A DNA stretch of 64,000 nt from Natrinema gari JCM 14663 (GCF_000337175.1 NZ_AOIJ01000087.1:1-64000), one strand, 5' to 3'. Counted from the stretch's first letter, positions 1 to 8,576 are shown. Notes: generated from the sequence alone by a model not told the origin. Made by a program: numbers and translations.

Positions 1-2
1 AG

Positions 3-21
3 AGATGTGTATAAGAGACAG
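3..21 (+). other. Tn5/Nextera transposase mosaic end (sequencing adapter remnant)
   Basis: The first bases read AGATGTGTATAAGAGACAG, which is the 19-bp Tn5 mosaic end used in Nextera tagmentation libraries. It sits exactly at the contig edge and its composition differs from the GC-rich archaeal sequence that starts at about 22. This is untrimmed adapter rather than a biological element, and it interrupts the histidine kinase gene that follows. Confidence 0.95.
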
Positions 22-23
22 GG

Positions 24-1064
24 CTCGAACAACGGGAACGAACGCTCAACCGGTACGAGCGACTCGTCGAGACGGCCGGTGACGGAATGTACGTGCTCGA
101 CGACGCGGGCCACCTCATGACCGTCAACGACGCGCTCGTCGAGATGACCGGCTTCAGTCGTGAGGGGCTGCTCGGCGAACACGTCTCGATTCTGTTCGCT
201 CCCGAGGATGTCGAGGCCGGCAAGACGATCATCCGTTCGCTCCTCGCAAACGGCGAGAACACCGACACGCTCGAGTTGAGCGTGGAGACGAAAACCGGCG
301 CAACGATCCCCTGTGAGGCCCAGATTGCCGTGCTGGTTCCCGACGGAGAGTTCCGCGGCTCGGTCGGCGTGCTTCGCGATGTCACCGAGCGGAAACGGCA
401 GGAACGGAAGCTCCGCGAACGCAACGAGCGACTCGATGCCTTTGCACGGATCGTCAGCCACGACCTCCGGAACCCGCTCGGCGTCGCGCAGGGCTATCTG
501 GACCTGTTCGAGGAGACCGGCGACTCCAGATACGCCGCGAAGACTCGCAACGGACTCGACCGGATGGAGTCGATCATCGATGACGTCCTGGCCATCGCCC
601 GCGAAGGGGAGTGGGCCGCCGACACCGAACCCGTCGACCTCGAGTCGGTCGCTCGCGAGGCGTGGGCTCACGTCTCGACCGCGGAGGCGACGCTGGCGGT
701 CACGGAGACGGTGACGCTTTCGGCCGACCGGTCGCGACTCCTGCGACTCCTCGAGAATTGTTTCCGGAACAGTATCGAACACGGCGGGACGACCGAAACC
801 GTTCGCATCGGTCCCCTCGGGACCGACGGGCGGCCGGCCGCGACGCGCGGATTCTTTATCGAGGACGACGGCGAGGGGCTGCCCGCGAAACTCCGGGACG
901 AACTCTTCGATCCGTCGGCGTCCACGTCGACGGAAGGGTTAGGAATCGGCCTCTGGATCGTCAGAGAAGTCGCTACCGGGCACGGATGGGCAGTCGCCGC
1001 GACGGAGAGCGAGAGCGGAGGGGCACGGTTCGAGTTCGAACTCGACGCTCAGTTCCCGGACTGA
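24..1064 (+). CDS. PAS-domain sensor histidine kinase, 5'-truncated by contig edge
   Basis: This is the C-terminal part of a soluble sensor kinase. The reading frame stays open upstream of the ATG at 87 back to the adapter and encodes LEQRERTLNRYERLVETAGDG, typical coiled-coil-to-PAS sequence, so 87 is an internal Met and the true start is lost. A PAS domain comes first (GMYVLDDAGH to VTERKRQERKL). A HisKA helix follows with the H-box SHDLRNPLG, where the phosphoacceptor His is encoded at 459-461. The HATPase_c domain has an N-box (LENCFRNSIEHGG), a G1 box (EDDGEGLP) and a G2 box (GLGIGLWIV). No membrane segment is visible in this part. Its 3' end overlaps the convergent HalX regulator by 16 bp. 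Whether the two genes form a signalling pair is unproven, because they are convergent rather than co-transcribed. The family is certain but the signal is unknown. Confidence 0.93.
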   Translation, partial: LEQRERTLNRYERLVETAGDGMYVLDDAGHLMTVNDALVEMTGFSREGLLGEHVSILFAPEDVEAGKTIIRSLLANGENTDTLELSVETKTGATIPCEAQIAVLVPDGEFRGSVGVLRDVTERKRQERKLRERNERLDAFARIVSHDLRNPLGVAQGYLDLFEETGDSRYAAKTRNGLDRMESIIDDVLAIAREGEWAADTEPVDLESVAREAWAHVSTAEATLAVTETVTLSADRSRLLRLLENCFRNSIEHGGTTETVRIGPLGTDGRPAATRGFFIEDDGEGLPAKLRDELFDPSASTSTEGLGIGLWIVREVATGHGWAVAATESESGGARFEFELDAQFPD

Positions 1065-1621
1065 AGGTCCTGAAACGCGCCGACGAAGTCGTCGTGGGTG
1101 GTCATATCCGAGACGGTCTCGTCGACGCGCTGCTCGAGCGCTTCGACCTGGTCACAGAGCTCTTGATACTCCGTGTTGTCCGCGAGTTCGCGGTCGGCTT
1201 TCTCGGACTCCAGTAACGCCTTCTTCGAGACGAGGGCGTAGTACTCCTGAATATCGGCTTCGTAGTCCGATCGATCGGCGACGTCCGCGACCATCTCGAC
1301 GAGTTCGTCCTTCGAGACCGGTTTGACGAGGTAATCGTCGAAACCCATCTCGATGATATCGAAGTCGGGGTCGACCGCCGTCACCATGACGACCCGTGAA
1401 TCGTATCCCTGCCCGCGGATTCGCTCGAGGACTTCGTCACCGGAGAGCCCCGGCATCCGCCGGTCTAGCAGGACGACCTCGACGGAATCGCCCATCTTCT
1501 CGAGTGCCTCCTCGCCGTCGTATGCCGTCTCGATGGCCCACTCGCCCTGCAGCCACGCGGCAAACAGGTCCGCAAGTCGGGCTTCGTCGTCGACGACGAG
1601 CACCTCGGGCCCGTCATTCAT
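1049..1621 (-). CDS. HalX-type response regulator
   Basis: A two-component response regulator of about 190 aa. The N-terminal receiver domain (about residues 5-120) has the acidic pair in LVVDDEARLADL, the phosphoacceptor Asp in VVLLDRRMPG, the conserved Thr region VVMVTAVDPD and the Lys in DYLVKPVSKDEL. The C-terminal portion (about 125-190) is helical and matches the haloarchaeal HalX domain, which lacks an obvious DNA-binding motif. The ATG at 1621 (MNDGPEVLVVDDE) starts just before the first beta strand. An in-frame start at 1669 would add 16 unconserved residues. An AT-rich stretch at about 1710-1735 could hold the promoter on this strand, but its distance from 1621 implies either a leader of several tens of nucleotides or the longer start. 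The gene converges on the upstream histidine kinase. Confidence 0.9.
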   Translation of the reverse strand: MNDGPEVLVVDDEARLADLFAAWLQGEWAIETAYDGEEALEKMGDSVEVVLLDRRMPGLSGDEVLERIRGQGYDSRVVMVTAVDPDFDIIEMGFDDYLVKPVSKDELVEMVADVADRSDYEADIQEYYALVSKKALLESEKADRELADNTEYQELCDQVEALEQRVDETVSDMTTHDDFVGAFQDLQSGN

Positions 1622-1905
1622 GGGGTTGCCCCTCCGTTCTCTGCATCGATTACAGCCACGCGTCACCAATGGTTCCTCTGGGTGATAAATCTCGCGACCA
1701 CCTCTCGGCCATGTTTAACAAATTATACATATACGCAACACGGAGTCGATATCGTTCGGCGAGCGGTATCGCGTTCACTGCGACGGCAGACATCTCGTCG
1801 GAGCGGCGGCCGGTTGCCGACAGCCGACGGGACCACCAACGCGATGACCGCGGTCGTAACGGCCTGGACCGACACCGCCGTTCAATCGCGATCAGTCGGC
1901 GTCGC

Positions 1906-3879
1906 TTATTTGCCTTCGAACTCCGGCTCCTCGTCCCCCATGAAGGCCGTAATCCCCTCCATCAGGTCGTCGGTTGCCATCAGGTGCCCGAAGGCGGACG
2001 CCTCGTACTCGAGGCCGGCCTCCGTGTCGTCGCGGCCGGCGAGCATCGCGCGCTTGGCGAACCGCTGGGCGATCGGCGGGCCGCCGGCGAGTTCGGTCGC
2101 CAACTCGAGCGCGCGGTCCTCGAGTTCGTCGTTGCCAACGCGTTCGTTGACGAAGCCGTAGTCGGCCATCGTTTCGGCGTCGTAGCGCTCCGCGGTGAGG
2201 ATGATCTCCTTGGCTCGCCCCTCGCCGACGATGTGCGTGAGCCGCTGGGTGCCGCCCCAGCCGGGAATGAGCCCGAGATCGAGTTCGGGCTGGCCGAACT
2301 CGGACCGGTCACTCGCCACGCGCAGGTCGGCACACGTTGCGAGTTCCATCCCGCCGCCGAGGCAGAAGCCGTCGATGCCGGCGACGACGGGCATGTCACA
2401 GGCCTCGAGTTCGCCGAACGTCGACTGCCCCAGCCGCGAGAGTTCCTGTCCCTCGAGCGGATCGGCACCGTCGCCGGCCATGCTCTGGACATCCGCTCCC
2501 GCGGAAAAGGCTTTCTCGCCCTCGCCGGTGACGAGGAGCGCTCGAACGTCGTCGTCGGCCTCGAGGTGCTCGATCGCCGTCGACAGCTCCTCGAGGAGGT
2601 CGTCGCTGATGGTGTTCATTCGGTGGGGTCGATCGAGGACGACGTGGCCGACCATGTCACCGGGGTACTCGACGCGGATCGTCTCGAAGTCCATCGCGTC
2701 CGCGTCCGCCTCGTCCTCGTAGAACCCGCCCGCCTCGGCCCGTTTTGCGAGGTACGCCGCGGGCGCGTACCGCTCGTGGCCGGTCTCCTCGTAGGCCTCG
2801 GTGAGCGTTTCGTGGAGCGCCTCGAGGCCGTAGTCGTCGACCATTTTGACGGGCCCGTCGGGGAAGCCCGCCCCGAGCTTGACGGCCTCGTCGATCGACT
2901 CCGGCGGGGCGACATCGCCGCCGATCAGCTTCGCGGCCTCGTTCGCCATCGTCGCGAGGAGTCGCTCCGTGACGAAGTCGGACTGTTGGTCGGTCGGGAT
3001 ATCGACGCCGTCGCCGTCCTCGTAATCGTAGAAGCCCTTGCCCGTCTTCTTACCGAACTCCTCGTTTTCGACCTTCTCCGCGAGCAGTGGGGCCGGCTCG
3101 TAGGCCTCGCCCAGCACCTCGTTCATGTACTCGAGGACGTGATAGCTGACGTCGTTGCCGACCTGATCGCCGAGTTCGAAGCTCCCCATCGGCAGGCCCA
3201 TGTCGTACTTCGTCGTCGAGTCGACCTCGGCGATGGTCGCCTCGTCCTCGCTGACGAGCCACGCAGCCTCGTTCATCAGGGGTACGAGAATGCGGTTGAC
3301 GATGAACCCGGGCGAGTCCTTGTGGACCCGCACCGGCGTCTTGCCGAGGTCCTCGGCGAGGGCCGCCGTCAGATCGAGCGTTTCTGCGGCGCTCTCGGCA
3401 CCCGAAATCACTTCCACGAGCGGCATCCGGACCGGCGGATTGAAGAAGTGCATCCCGCAGAACTGCTCGGGACGGTCGGTAAATTCCGCGAGATCGGTGA
3501 TCGAGAGGCTCGAGGTGTTCGTCGCGAAGACCGCGTGCTCCGGCGCGACCTCCTCGAGTTCGGTGTATACGTCCCGTTTGATCTCCATCTGCTCGGGGAC
3601 CGCTTCGATGACGAAATCGGTGTCGGCGACGGCCTCCTCCATGTCGACCAGCGGCGTCACCCGCTCTTTGGCGGCGTCGGCCTCCTCGTCGGTGAGCTGG
3701 TCGTTCTCGGCGAGTTTGTTCAGCGACCACTCGATCTGCTCGTAGCCGTTCTGAACGAACTCGTCTTTGATATCCCGCATGTTTACGTCGTACCCCGCCA
3801 TCGCGGCGACCTCGGCGATACCGTGACCCATGTTGCCCGCACCCAGAACTGTGATGGTGTTGATGTCGTCGATGTCCAT
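1906..3879 (-). CDS. 3-hydroxyacyl-CoA dehydrogenase / enoyl-CoA hydratase fusion
   Basis: A bifunctional beta-oxidation enzyme of about 657 aa, predicted to hydrate enoyl-CoA and oxidise 3-hydroxyacyl-CoA with NAD. The first half is an HAD: a Rossmann motif TVLGAGNMGHGIAEVA near the N terminus, the catalytic-site segment CGMHFFNPPVRMPLVEV, and the C-terminal domain with GFIVNRILVPLMNEA. The second half (about residue 400 onward) is a crotonase domain with the oxyanion segment AFSAGADVQSM. Two glutamates sit in GGGMELATCADLRVA and FGQPELDLGLIPGWGG, matching the two catalytic Glu of E. coli FadB. The HAD-first order is the reverse of FadB and is the usual archaeal arrangement. I chose the ATG at 3879 (MDIDDINTITVLG) over the longer 3909 start. 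The gene is divergent from the acyl-CoA dehydrogenase and shares its promoter region. Confidence 0.95.
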   Translation of the reverse strand: MDIDDINTITVLGAGNMGHGIAEVAAMAGYDVNMRDIKDEFVQNGYEQIEWSLNKLAENDQLTDEEADAAKERVTPLVDMEEAVADTDFVIEAVPEQMEIKRDVYTELEEVAPEHAVFATNTSSLSITDLAEFTDRPEQFCGMHFFNPPVRMPLVEVISGAESAAETLDLTAALAEDLGKTPVRVHKDSPGFIVNRILVPLMNEAAWLVSEDEATIAEVDSTTKYDMGLPMGSFELGDQVGNDVSYHVLEYMNEVLGEAYEPAPLLAEKVENEEFGKKTGKGFYDYEDGDGVDIPTDQQSDFVTERLLATMANEAAKLIGGDVAPPESIDEAVKLGAGFPDGPVKMVDDYGLEALHETLTEAYEETGHERYAPAAYLAKRAEAGGFYEDEADADAMDFETIRVEYPGDMVGHVVLDRPHRMNTISDDLLEELSTAIEHLEADDDVRALLVTGEGEKAFSAGADVQSMAGDGADPLEGQELSRLGQSTFGELEACDMPVVAGIDGFCLGGGMELATCADLRVASDRSEFGQPELDLGLIPGWGGTQRLTHIVGEGRAKEIILTAERYDAETMADYGFVNERVGNDELEDRALELATELAGGPPIAQRFAKRAMLAGRDDTEAGLEYEASAFGHLMATDDLMEGITAFMGDEEPEFEGK

Positions 3880-3914
3880 GGTCAGAAATCCTATTCGAAC
3901 CCGTTTCAACGTTT

Positions 3915-3994
3915 CCCTCTCACAGAGTAGAAACGATAATTCTGTTTACTACCGGTTACAAAGCTCTTTATCGTTCGCTTCGTAACGATTGTCC
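3915..3994. promoter_or_regulatory. Divergent beta-oxidation promoter with inverted repeats
   Basis: This short AT-richer interval separates the hydroxyacyl-CoA dehydrogenase fusion (leftward) and the acyl-CoA dehydrogenase (rightward). AACGATA at 3932-3938 is the exact reverse complement of TATCGTT at 3969-3975, and TAACGATT recurs at 3983-3990. A TATA-like CTTTATC at 3966-3972 lies about 26 nt upstream of the ATG at 3995. The repeats overlap promoter positions, as expected for a shared operator. Regulator identity is not visible. Confidence 0.45.
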
Positions 3995-5140
3995 ATGGAA
4001 TTCGGACTCAGTGAAGAACAGGAACAGATCCGCGACGAGGTCCGCCGGTTCGCCGAAAACGAGATCGTTCCGAACGCCGAGGAGTACGACACCGAAGAGA
4101 AGTTCCCCCACGAGATCGTCGACAAGGCCGCCGAGATGGGACTGGTCGGCTCATCGATCCCGATCGAGTACGGCGGTGCCGGCTACTCCACCCTCGAGTC
4201 GGCTATCATCGCCGAGGAACTGTTCTCTCACGACCCCGGGATCGCGCTCTCGATCATGGCCTGTTCGTTCGGGACCGAGGCCATCCGCGAGTTCGGCACC
4301 GAAGACCAGAAAGAGCGATTCCTCGAGCCGGTCGCGACGGGCGAGAAGATCTCCGGCGCTGCGATCTCGGAGCCCGATACCGGTTCGGACGTCTCGTCGG
4401 TCTCGACCCGCGCCGAGAAGGACGGCGACGAGTGGGTGATCAACGGCAATAAGATGTGGATCACCAACGGCACCGTCGGCGACTTCTTCGTCGTCTTCTG
4501 TAAGACCGACCCCGATGCGGACGGCCGCTACGACGGCTTCAGCCAGATCATCGTCGAGTCCGACCGCGACGGCGTCAGTTCGGACAAGATCACGGGGAAA
4601 CTCGGCATCCGCGCCTCCGACACCGCCGAACTCATCTTCGACAACGTCCGCGTGCCCGAAGAGAACCTCGTCGGCGACCGGGACGCCGCGTTCCTCCAGC
4701 AGATGCATTTCTTCGACGCCACCCGAACCGGCGTCGCCGCACAGGGCCTCGGGATCGCCAAGGGGGCCCTCGAGGCGGCCCTCGACTACGCCGAGGACCG
4801 CGAGCAGTTCGGGCAGTCCATCTCCGAGTTCCAGGCCATCCAGCACAAGCTCTCGGAGATGGCCACCGAGACGGAGGCCGCGCGGAACCTGACCTACAAG
4901 GCTGCCTGGAACGTCGACCAGGGCAACGACATCACCAAGCTGGCATCGATGGCCAAGGAGTACGCCTCGCGGGTCGCCGTCGAGGTGTCCAACGAGGCTG
5001 TCCAGATCCACGGCGGCTCCGGCTACGTCAACGACTTCCCCGTCGAGCGCTTCTACCGCGACTCGAAAATCACCCAGATCTACGAGGGCACCACCGAGAT
5101 TCAGAAGAACGTCATCGCGCGGGAACTCCTCAACGACTAA
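3995..5140 (+). CDS. Acyl-CoA dehydrogenase
   Basis: An FAD-dependent acyl-CoA dehydrogenase of 381 aa, the normal family length, catalysing the first step of beta-oxidation. The three-part fold is visible: an N-terminal helical domain (MEFGLSEEQEQIRDEVRRF), the middle beta-barrel with AISEPDTGSD and MWITNGTVGDFF, and a C-terminal helical domain with REQFGQSISEFQAIQHKLSEM. The segment QIYEGTTEIQKNVIARELL near the C terminus carries the usual catalytic Glu position. I chose the ATG at 3995. An upstream TTG at 3989 would add only two residues and would lie within the probable leader. The divergent neighbour supplies the next two beta-oxidation steps. Chain-length specificity cannot be read from the sequence. 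Confidence 0.95.
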   Translation: MEFGLSEEQEQIRDEVRRFAENEIVPNAEEYDTEEKFPHEIVDKAAEMGLVGSSIPIEYGGAGYSTLESAIIAEELFSHDPGIALSIMACSFGTEAIREFGTEDQKERFLEPVATGEKISGAAISEPDTGSDVSSVSTRAEKDGDEWVINGNKMWITNGTVGDFFVVFCKTDPDADGRYDGFSQIIVESDRDGVSSDKITGKLGIRASDTAELIFDNVRVPEENLVGDRDAAFLQQMHFFDATRTGVAAQGLGIAKGALEAALDYAEDREQFGQSISEFQAIQHKLSEMATETEAARNLTYKAAWNVDQGNDITKLASMAKEYASRVAVEVSNEAVQIHGGSGYVNDFPVERFYRDSKITQIYEGTTEIQKNVIARELLND

Positions 5141-5162
5141 CGAAATTTCACCCTGCTGGTCT

Positions 5163-5190
5163 ATCGCGATTGCGGGATCGCAACCGCGAT
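5163..5190. terminator. Near-perfect inverted repeat downstream of acyl-CoA dehydrogenase
   Basis: Arms ATCGCGATTGCG and CGCAACCGCGAT pair along 12 bp with one mismatch around a GGAT loop, beginning 22 bp after the acyl-CoA dehydrogenase stop. A hairpin in the mRNA 3' end is the simplest reading. No T-run follows, so calling it a terminator is inference. Confidence 0.4.
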
Positions 5191-5301
5191 GTCCCTCGGT
5201 AAAATCCGATTAAAAAGCCGCTCGCTCGGCCGTCGGCCTCGAGGCACCGACGACGGACGCGGGCGGGAACCCCTTTATCGCGTCGCCCCCTTTCCGTTGG
5301 C

Positions 5302-6051
5302 ATGCGAGAGTTGGTCTTCGCCCTCGAGTACGAACCCGGCTGTAACAGGGTGGCGGACGCGCTCGCCGACCACCCCGACGCCAGAATCCGGTCGCTATCG
5401 CTGCACGCCACCGACGAGCGCCTCTGGCGAGTCGACCACGTGACCGGCGCGTCGGCGGCCCTCGTGGACATCGAGGAGGCCTTCCGCAACAGCGATTACT
5501 ACGCGGACTGCCTCGCAACCGAGGACTGCGGCGCGACCCAGACCACGCAGGTCCTCGACCGCACCGACGACACGCTCGTCCTCTACTCCGACTGGGAGCG
5601 CACCCCGACCTGTGCGTCCGTTCCGCACATCGCACGCGACCACCTCGGCGACGGCGTCCTCTTCGAGACACGCCACGAGGGCCGACACTACACGTGGCGG
5701 ATCGTCCACTCCGGCGAAGGCGACGCGGCGGGGTTCTTCGACGCCCTCGAGGCGGCGATCGGCGACAGCGCCCGGATGGAGATGCTCCGAACGGCCGACG
5801 CCGCCGCGTCGCCGGACGAACCGAACGATGGGGCAACCGGCCTCGCTCCCGAACAGGAGGCCGCGCTTCGGGCTGCAGTCGAACACGGGTACTACGAGTC
5901 GCCTCGAGAAGTCACCGTCGGCGACCTCGCTGACCACCTCGACGTGCCCCGGTCGACGCTCACCTACCGACTCCGCCGGGCGGAGGAACGGTTGGCCAAA
6001 GGGTACGTCGCGGACGACGGATTTGCCGACGGGGCGACGACACCGCTGTAG
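5302..6051 (+). CDS. Bacterioopsin-activator-type HTH transcriptional regulator
   Basis: A haloarchaeal regulator of 249 aa. The C-terminal HTH_10 domain (about residues 190-240) reads VTVGDLADHLDVPRSTLTYRLRRAEERL, a clear helix-turn-helix. The N-terminal two thirds is a beta-rich sensor-like region with several cysteines (EPGCNRV, YADCLATEDCGATQ, PTCASV) and a histidine-containing segment (HEGRHYTWRIVHS). Such residues could bind a metal, but that is inference. A TATA-like CTTTATCG at 5271-5278 lies about 27 nt upstream of the ATG, so the mRNA is probably leaderless. The next gene, 65 bp downstream on the same strand, is a P1B-2 metal ATPase with a palindrome in its promoter, so this protein is the natural candidate for its regulator. 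Confidence 0.85.
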   Translation: MRELVFALEYEPGCNRVADALADHPDARIRSLSLHATDERLWRVDHVTGASAALVDIEEAFRNSDYYADCLATEDCGATQTTQVLDRTDDTLVLYSDWERTPTCASVPHIARDHLGDGVLFETRHEGRHYTWRIVHSGEGDAAGFFDALEAAIGDSARMEMLRTADAAASPDEPNDGATGLAPEQEAALRAAVEHGYYESPREVTVGDLADHLDVPRSTLTYRLRRAEERLAKGYVADDGFADGATTPL

Positions 6052-6065
6052 GGGTCCGCAGTGTC

Positions 6066-6079
6066 TTGGAATATTCCAA
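6066..6079. promoter_or_regulatory. Perfect 14-bp palindrome upstream of metal ATPase
   Basis: TTGGAATATTCCAA is a perfect 14-bp palindrome with an AT-rich centre. It ends 7 bp before a TATA-like GCTTATC (6087-6093), which in turn lies about 27 nt before the ATPase ATG at 6117. It occupies the BRE/upstream-activator position. A dimeric regulator, plausibly the HTH protein encoded immediately upstream, could bind here. Confidence 0.6.
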
Positions 6080-6116
6080 CCAAGGCTTATCGAACTGACG
6101 CCCTTACCTCGACGTA

Positions 6117-8576
6117 ATGAGTGATAAACCGGACGCGACGAAGAGACCGGACGGCGGCGGCGGCCACCGACGGGAGCTGACTGTCCGGCTCGCCGTCCCC
6201 GAGATGGACTGTCCGTCCTGTGCGGGGAAGGTTGACAAGAGCCTCGGGCGCGTCGACGGAGTCGTCGACGCCGACCTCAATCCAACCACCGGGACGGCCA
6301 CGGTCACGTACAACCCCGATCGAACCGCCGAGGCCGACGTGGTCGACGCGATCGAGGGTGCCGGCTACGAGGTCACCGGGGGAACGGACGGCGGTGACGG
6401 AACGACCGAGTCGGCGTCGAGCACCGGCGGCGTCGACGTCGCGCCGCCCTCGGAAGTCTGGACGAGTCCGCGCGCGAAGAAGACGTGGCTCGGCGCGGTC
6501 TTCGTCGCCCTCGGACTGAGCTTCGAGTTCGTCCTGACAGGCGAGAACGTCGCGGTGGCGAGCGTTCTCGAGTCCCCGCTTCACGTTGCGGATCTACTCT
6601 TTCTCGGGGCGGTCGCCGTCAGCGGCGTTCCCGTCGTTCGGAGCGGCTACTACTCCGCGACGAACCGAAGCCTCGACATCGACCTCCTGATGGGAACGGC
6701 GATCATCGCCGCGACCGGCATCGGCTACTTCGTCGAGGCCGCAACGCTGGCCGTCCTCTTCAGCGTCGCCGAACTGCTCGAGGACTACGCGATGGACCGG
6801 GCGCGGGACTCCCTGCGCGAATTGATGGAGCTCTCGCCGGACGAGGCCACGGTCGTCCGCGACGGCGAGGAGGTGACCGTCGATGCGGACGACGTGGCGG
6901 TCGGTGAGACCGTCGTCGTCCGGCCCGGCGACAAGATCCCGCTCGACGGCACGGTCCGCGAGGGCGGGAGCGCGGTCGACGAGTCGCCGATCACCGGCGA
7001 GAGCGTCCCCGTGGACAAGGCCGAGGGCGACGAGGTGTACGCCGGTTCAATCAGCGCGGACGGCTATCTCGAGGTCGAGGTCACCTCGACGGCGGGCGAC
7101 TCGACGCTCTCACGGATCATCGAGATGGTCCAGGGCGCACAGGCGAAGCAGACCGAGACCGAGCAGTTCGTCGACCGGTTCGCGGGCTACTACACGCCCG
7201 TCGTGGTCGTGCTGGCGATCCTGACCGCCGCCGTGCCGCCGCTTCTCATCGGCGACACCATCACCGCGGGTGTCGCCGGCTACGAGCTCGCGTTCGCGGG
7301 CGACTGGGGAACGTGGTTCGTTCGCGGGCTCACGTTGCTGGTGATCGCCTGTCCCTGTGCGTTCGTCATCTCGACGCCCGTGTCGGTGGTCTCGGGAGTC
7401 ACGAGCGCCGCGAAGAACGGCGTCCTGATCAAAGGCGGCAACTACCTCGAGGCGATGGGCGAGGTCGATGTCGTCGCCGTCGACAAGACCGGGACGCTCA
7501 CGAAAGGCGAATTGGCTGTCACCGACGTCGTTCCGGTCGGCGATACCGACGAGGCGACGCTGCTGCGCCACGCAGCCGGGCTGGAGCGACGCAGCGAGCA
7601 CCCCATCGCCGACGCGATCATCGCCCGCGCCGACGCGGCGGGCGTCAGCGATCTCCCCGAGCCGACGGGATTCGAGAGTCTGACCGGCAGGGGCATCCGC
7701 GGGGAGATCGACGTCTCCGGCGAAGCCGGAGGGTCGTCGGACGCATCCGACGGTCGCGAGACCTACTACGCGGGCAAACCCGCGCTGTTCGAAGCGCTCG
7801 GCTTCGATCTCTCGCGGGCTCGCGGGGCCGCCGACGACTCGTCGGACCCGCGGACTGACGGTGGCGTCGCTCCCGAGGGTGCGGTCGAGGCCGGCGCGGC
7901 GACGTTCGACGAGGGGACCCTCGCCGCGCTCGAGCGGGAGGGCAAGACGGTCGTCCTCGTCGGGACGGAGACGGAGCTGCTGGGCGCGATCGCGATCGCT
8001 GACGAGGTCCGACCCACCTCACGATGGGCGGTCGAGCGACTTCACGACCTCGGCGTCGAGCGCGTCGTGATGCTGACCGGGGACAACGAGGGGACGGCGC
8101 GGGCGATCGCCGAACAGGTCGGCGTCGACGAGTACCGCGCCGAACTCCTCCCGGACGAGAAGGTCGCGGCCGTCGAGGAACTCCAGGCAGCGTCCGGCGA
8201 GGTGGCGATGGTCGGCGACGGCATCAACGACGCACCCGCGCTCGCGACCGCCGAGGTCGGCATCGCGATGGGCGCGGCCGGCACCGACACCGCCCTCGAG
8301 ACGGCGGACATCGCGCTGATGGGTGACGATATCGGGAAGCTACCGTATCTGTACGAACTGTCTCACACGGCCAACGGCGTCATCCGGCAGAACGTCTGGG
8401 CGAGTCTGGCCGTGAAGGCCCTGCTCGCCGTCGGCGTGCCGCTGGGACTGGTGAGCGTCGCGCTGGCTGTCGTGGTCGGCGACATGGGGATGAGCCTCGG
8501 CGTCACCGGCAACGCGATGCGCCTCGCAAGCGTCGCCCCCGATCAGCCCGCGGACGCCACGAAGGACGCTCGGTAA
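6117..8576 (+). CDS. Zn/Cd/Pb-type heavy-metal P1B-2 ATPase (ZntA-like)
   Basis: An 819-aa metal-exporting P-type ATPase. An N-terminal heavy-metal-associated domain (about residues 20-85) has the MDCPSCAGK metal site. Paired transmembrane helices follow, then the actuator loop TGES (SPITGESVPVDK), the intramembrane CPC at residues 412-414 (VIACPCAFVIS), the phosphorylation site DKTGTLTKG with Asp456, the nucleotide-binding HP motif (SEHPIADAI), TGDNEGTARA and the hinge GDGINDAPAL. The last helices carry N-x7-K (NVWASLAVK) and an Asp-x-Gly (VGDMGMSLGVTGNAMRL), which are signatures of P1B-2 Zn/Cd/Pb pumps rather than Cu pumps. The nucleotide-binding domain contains a low-complexity, GDS-rich insert around residues 540-610. 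A palindrome and TATA lie just upstream. The exact metal is inferred. Confidence 0.93.
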   Translation: MSDKPDATKRPDGGGGHRRELTVRLAVPEMDCPSCAGKVDKSLGRVDGVVDADLNPTTGTATVTYNPDRTAEADVVDAIEGAGYEVTGGTDGGDGTTESASSTGGVDVAPPSEVWTSPRAKKTWLGAVFVALGLSFEFVLTGENVAVASVLESPLHVADLLFLGAVAVSGVPVVRSGYYSATNRSLDIDLLMGTAIIAATGIGYFVEAATLAVLFSVAELLEDYAMDRARDSLRELMELSPDEATVVRDGEEVTVDADDVAVGETVVVRPGDKIPLDGTVREGGSAVDESPITGESVPVDKAEGDEVYAGSISADGYLEVEVTSTAGDSTLSRIIEMVQGAQAKQTETEQFVDRFAGYYTPVVVVLAILTAAVPPLLIGDTITAGVAGYELAFAGDWGTWFVRGLTLLVIACPCAFVISTPVSVVSGVTSAAKNGVLIKGGNYLEAMGEVDVVAVDKTGTLTKGELAVTDVVPVGDTDEATLLRHAAGLERRSEHPIADAIIARADAAGVSDLPEPTGFESLTGRGIRGEIDVSGEAGGSSDASDGRETYYAGKPALFEALGFDLSRARGAADDSSDPRTDGGVAPEGAVEAGAATFDEGTLAALEREGKTVVLVGTETELLGAIAIADEVRPTSRWAVERLHDLGVERVVMLTGDNEGTARAIAEQVGVDEYRAELLPDEKVAAVEELQAASGEVAMVGDGINDAPALATAEVGIAMGAAGTDTALETADIALMGDDIGKLPYLYELSHTANGVIRQNVWASLAVKALLAVGVPLGLVSVALAVVVGDMGMSLGVTGNAMRLASVAPDQPADATKDAR

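Noticed and set aside
87-1064. Histidine kinase starting at the ATG at 87
   Set aside because: The frame is open upstream to the adapter and encodes PAS-linker sequence, so the Met is internal and the gene is truncated.
1396-3930. Long plus-strand reading frame of 844 codons
   Set aside because: It is antisense to the hydroxyacyl-CoA dehydrogenase/enoyl-CoA hydratase fusion and the HalX regulator. Long antisense frames are expected in GC-rich DNA, and the product has no domain and an Arg/Val/Gly-rich composition.
6117-8576. Copper-type (P1B-1) assignment for the metal ATPase
   Set aside because: CPC and CxxC motifs are shared by several subtypes, but the last helices have N-x7-K and Asp-x-Gly rather than the Cu-type YN and MxxSS residues.
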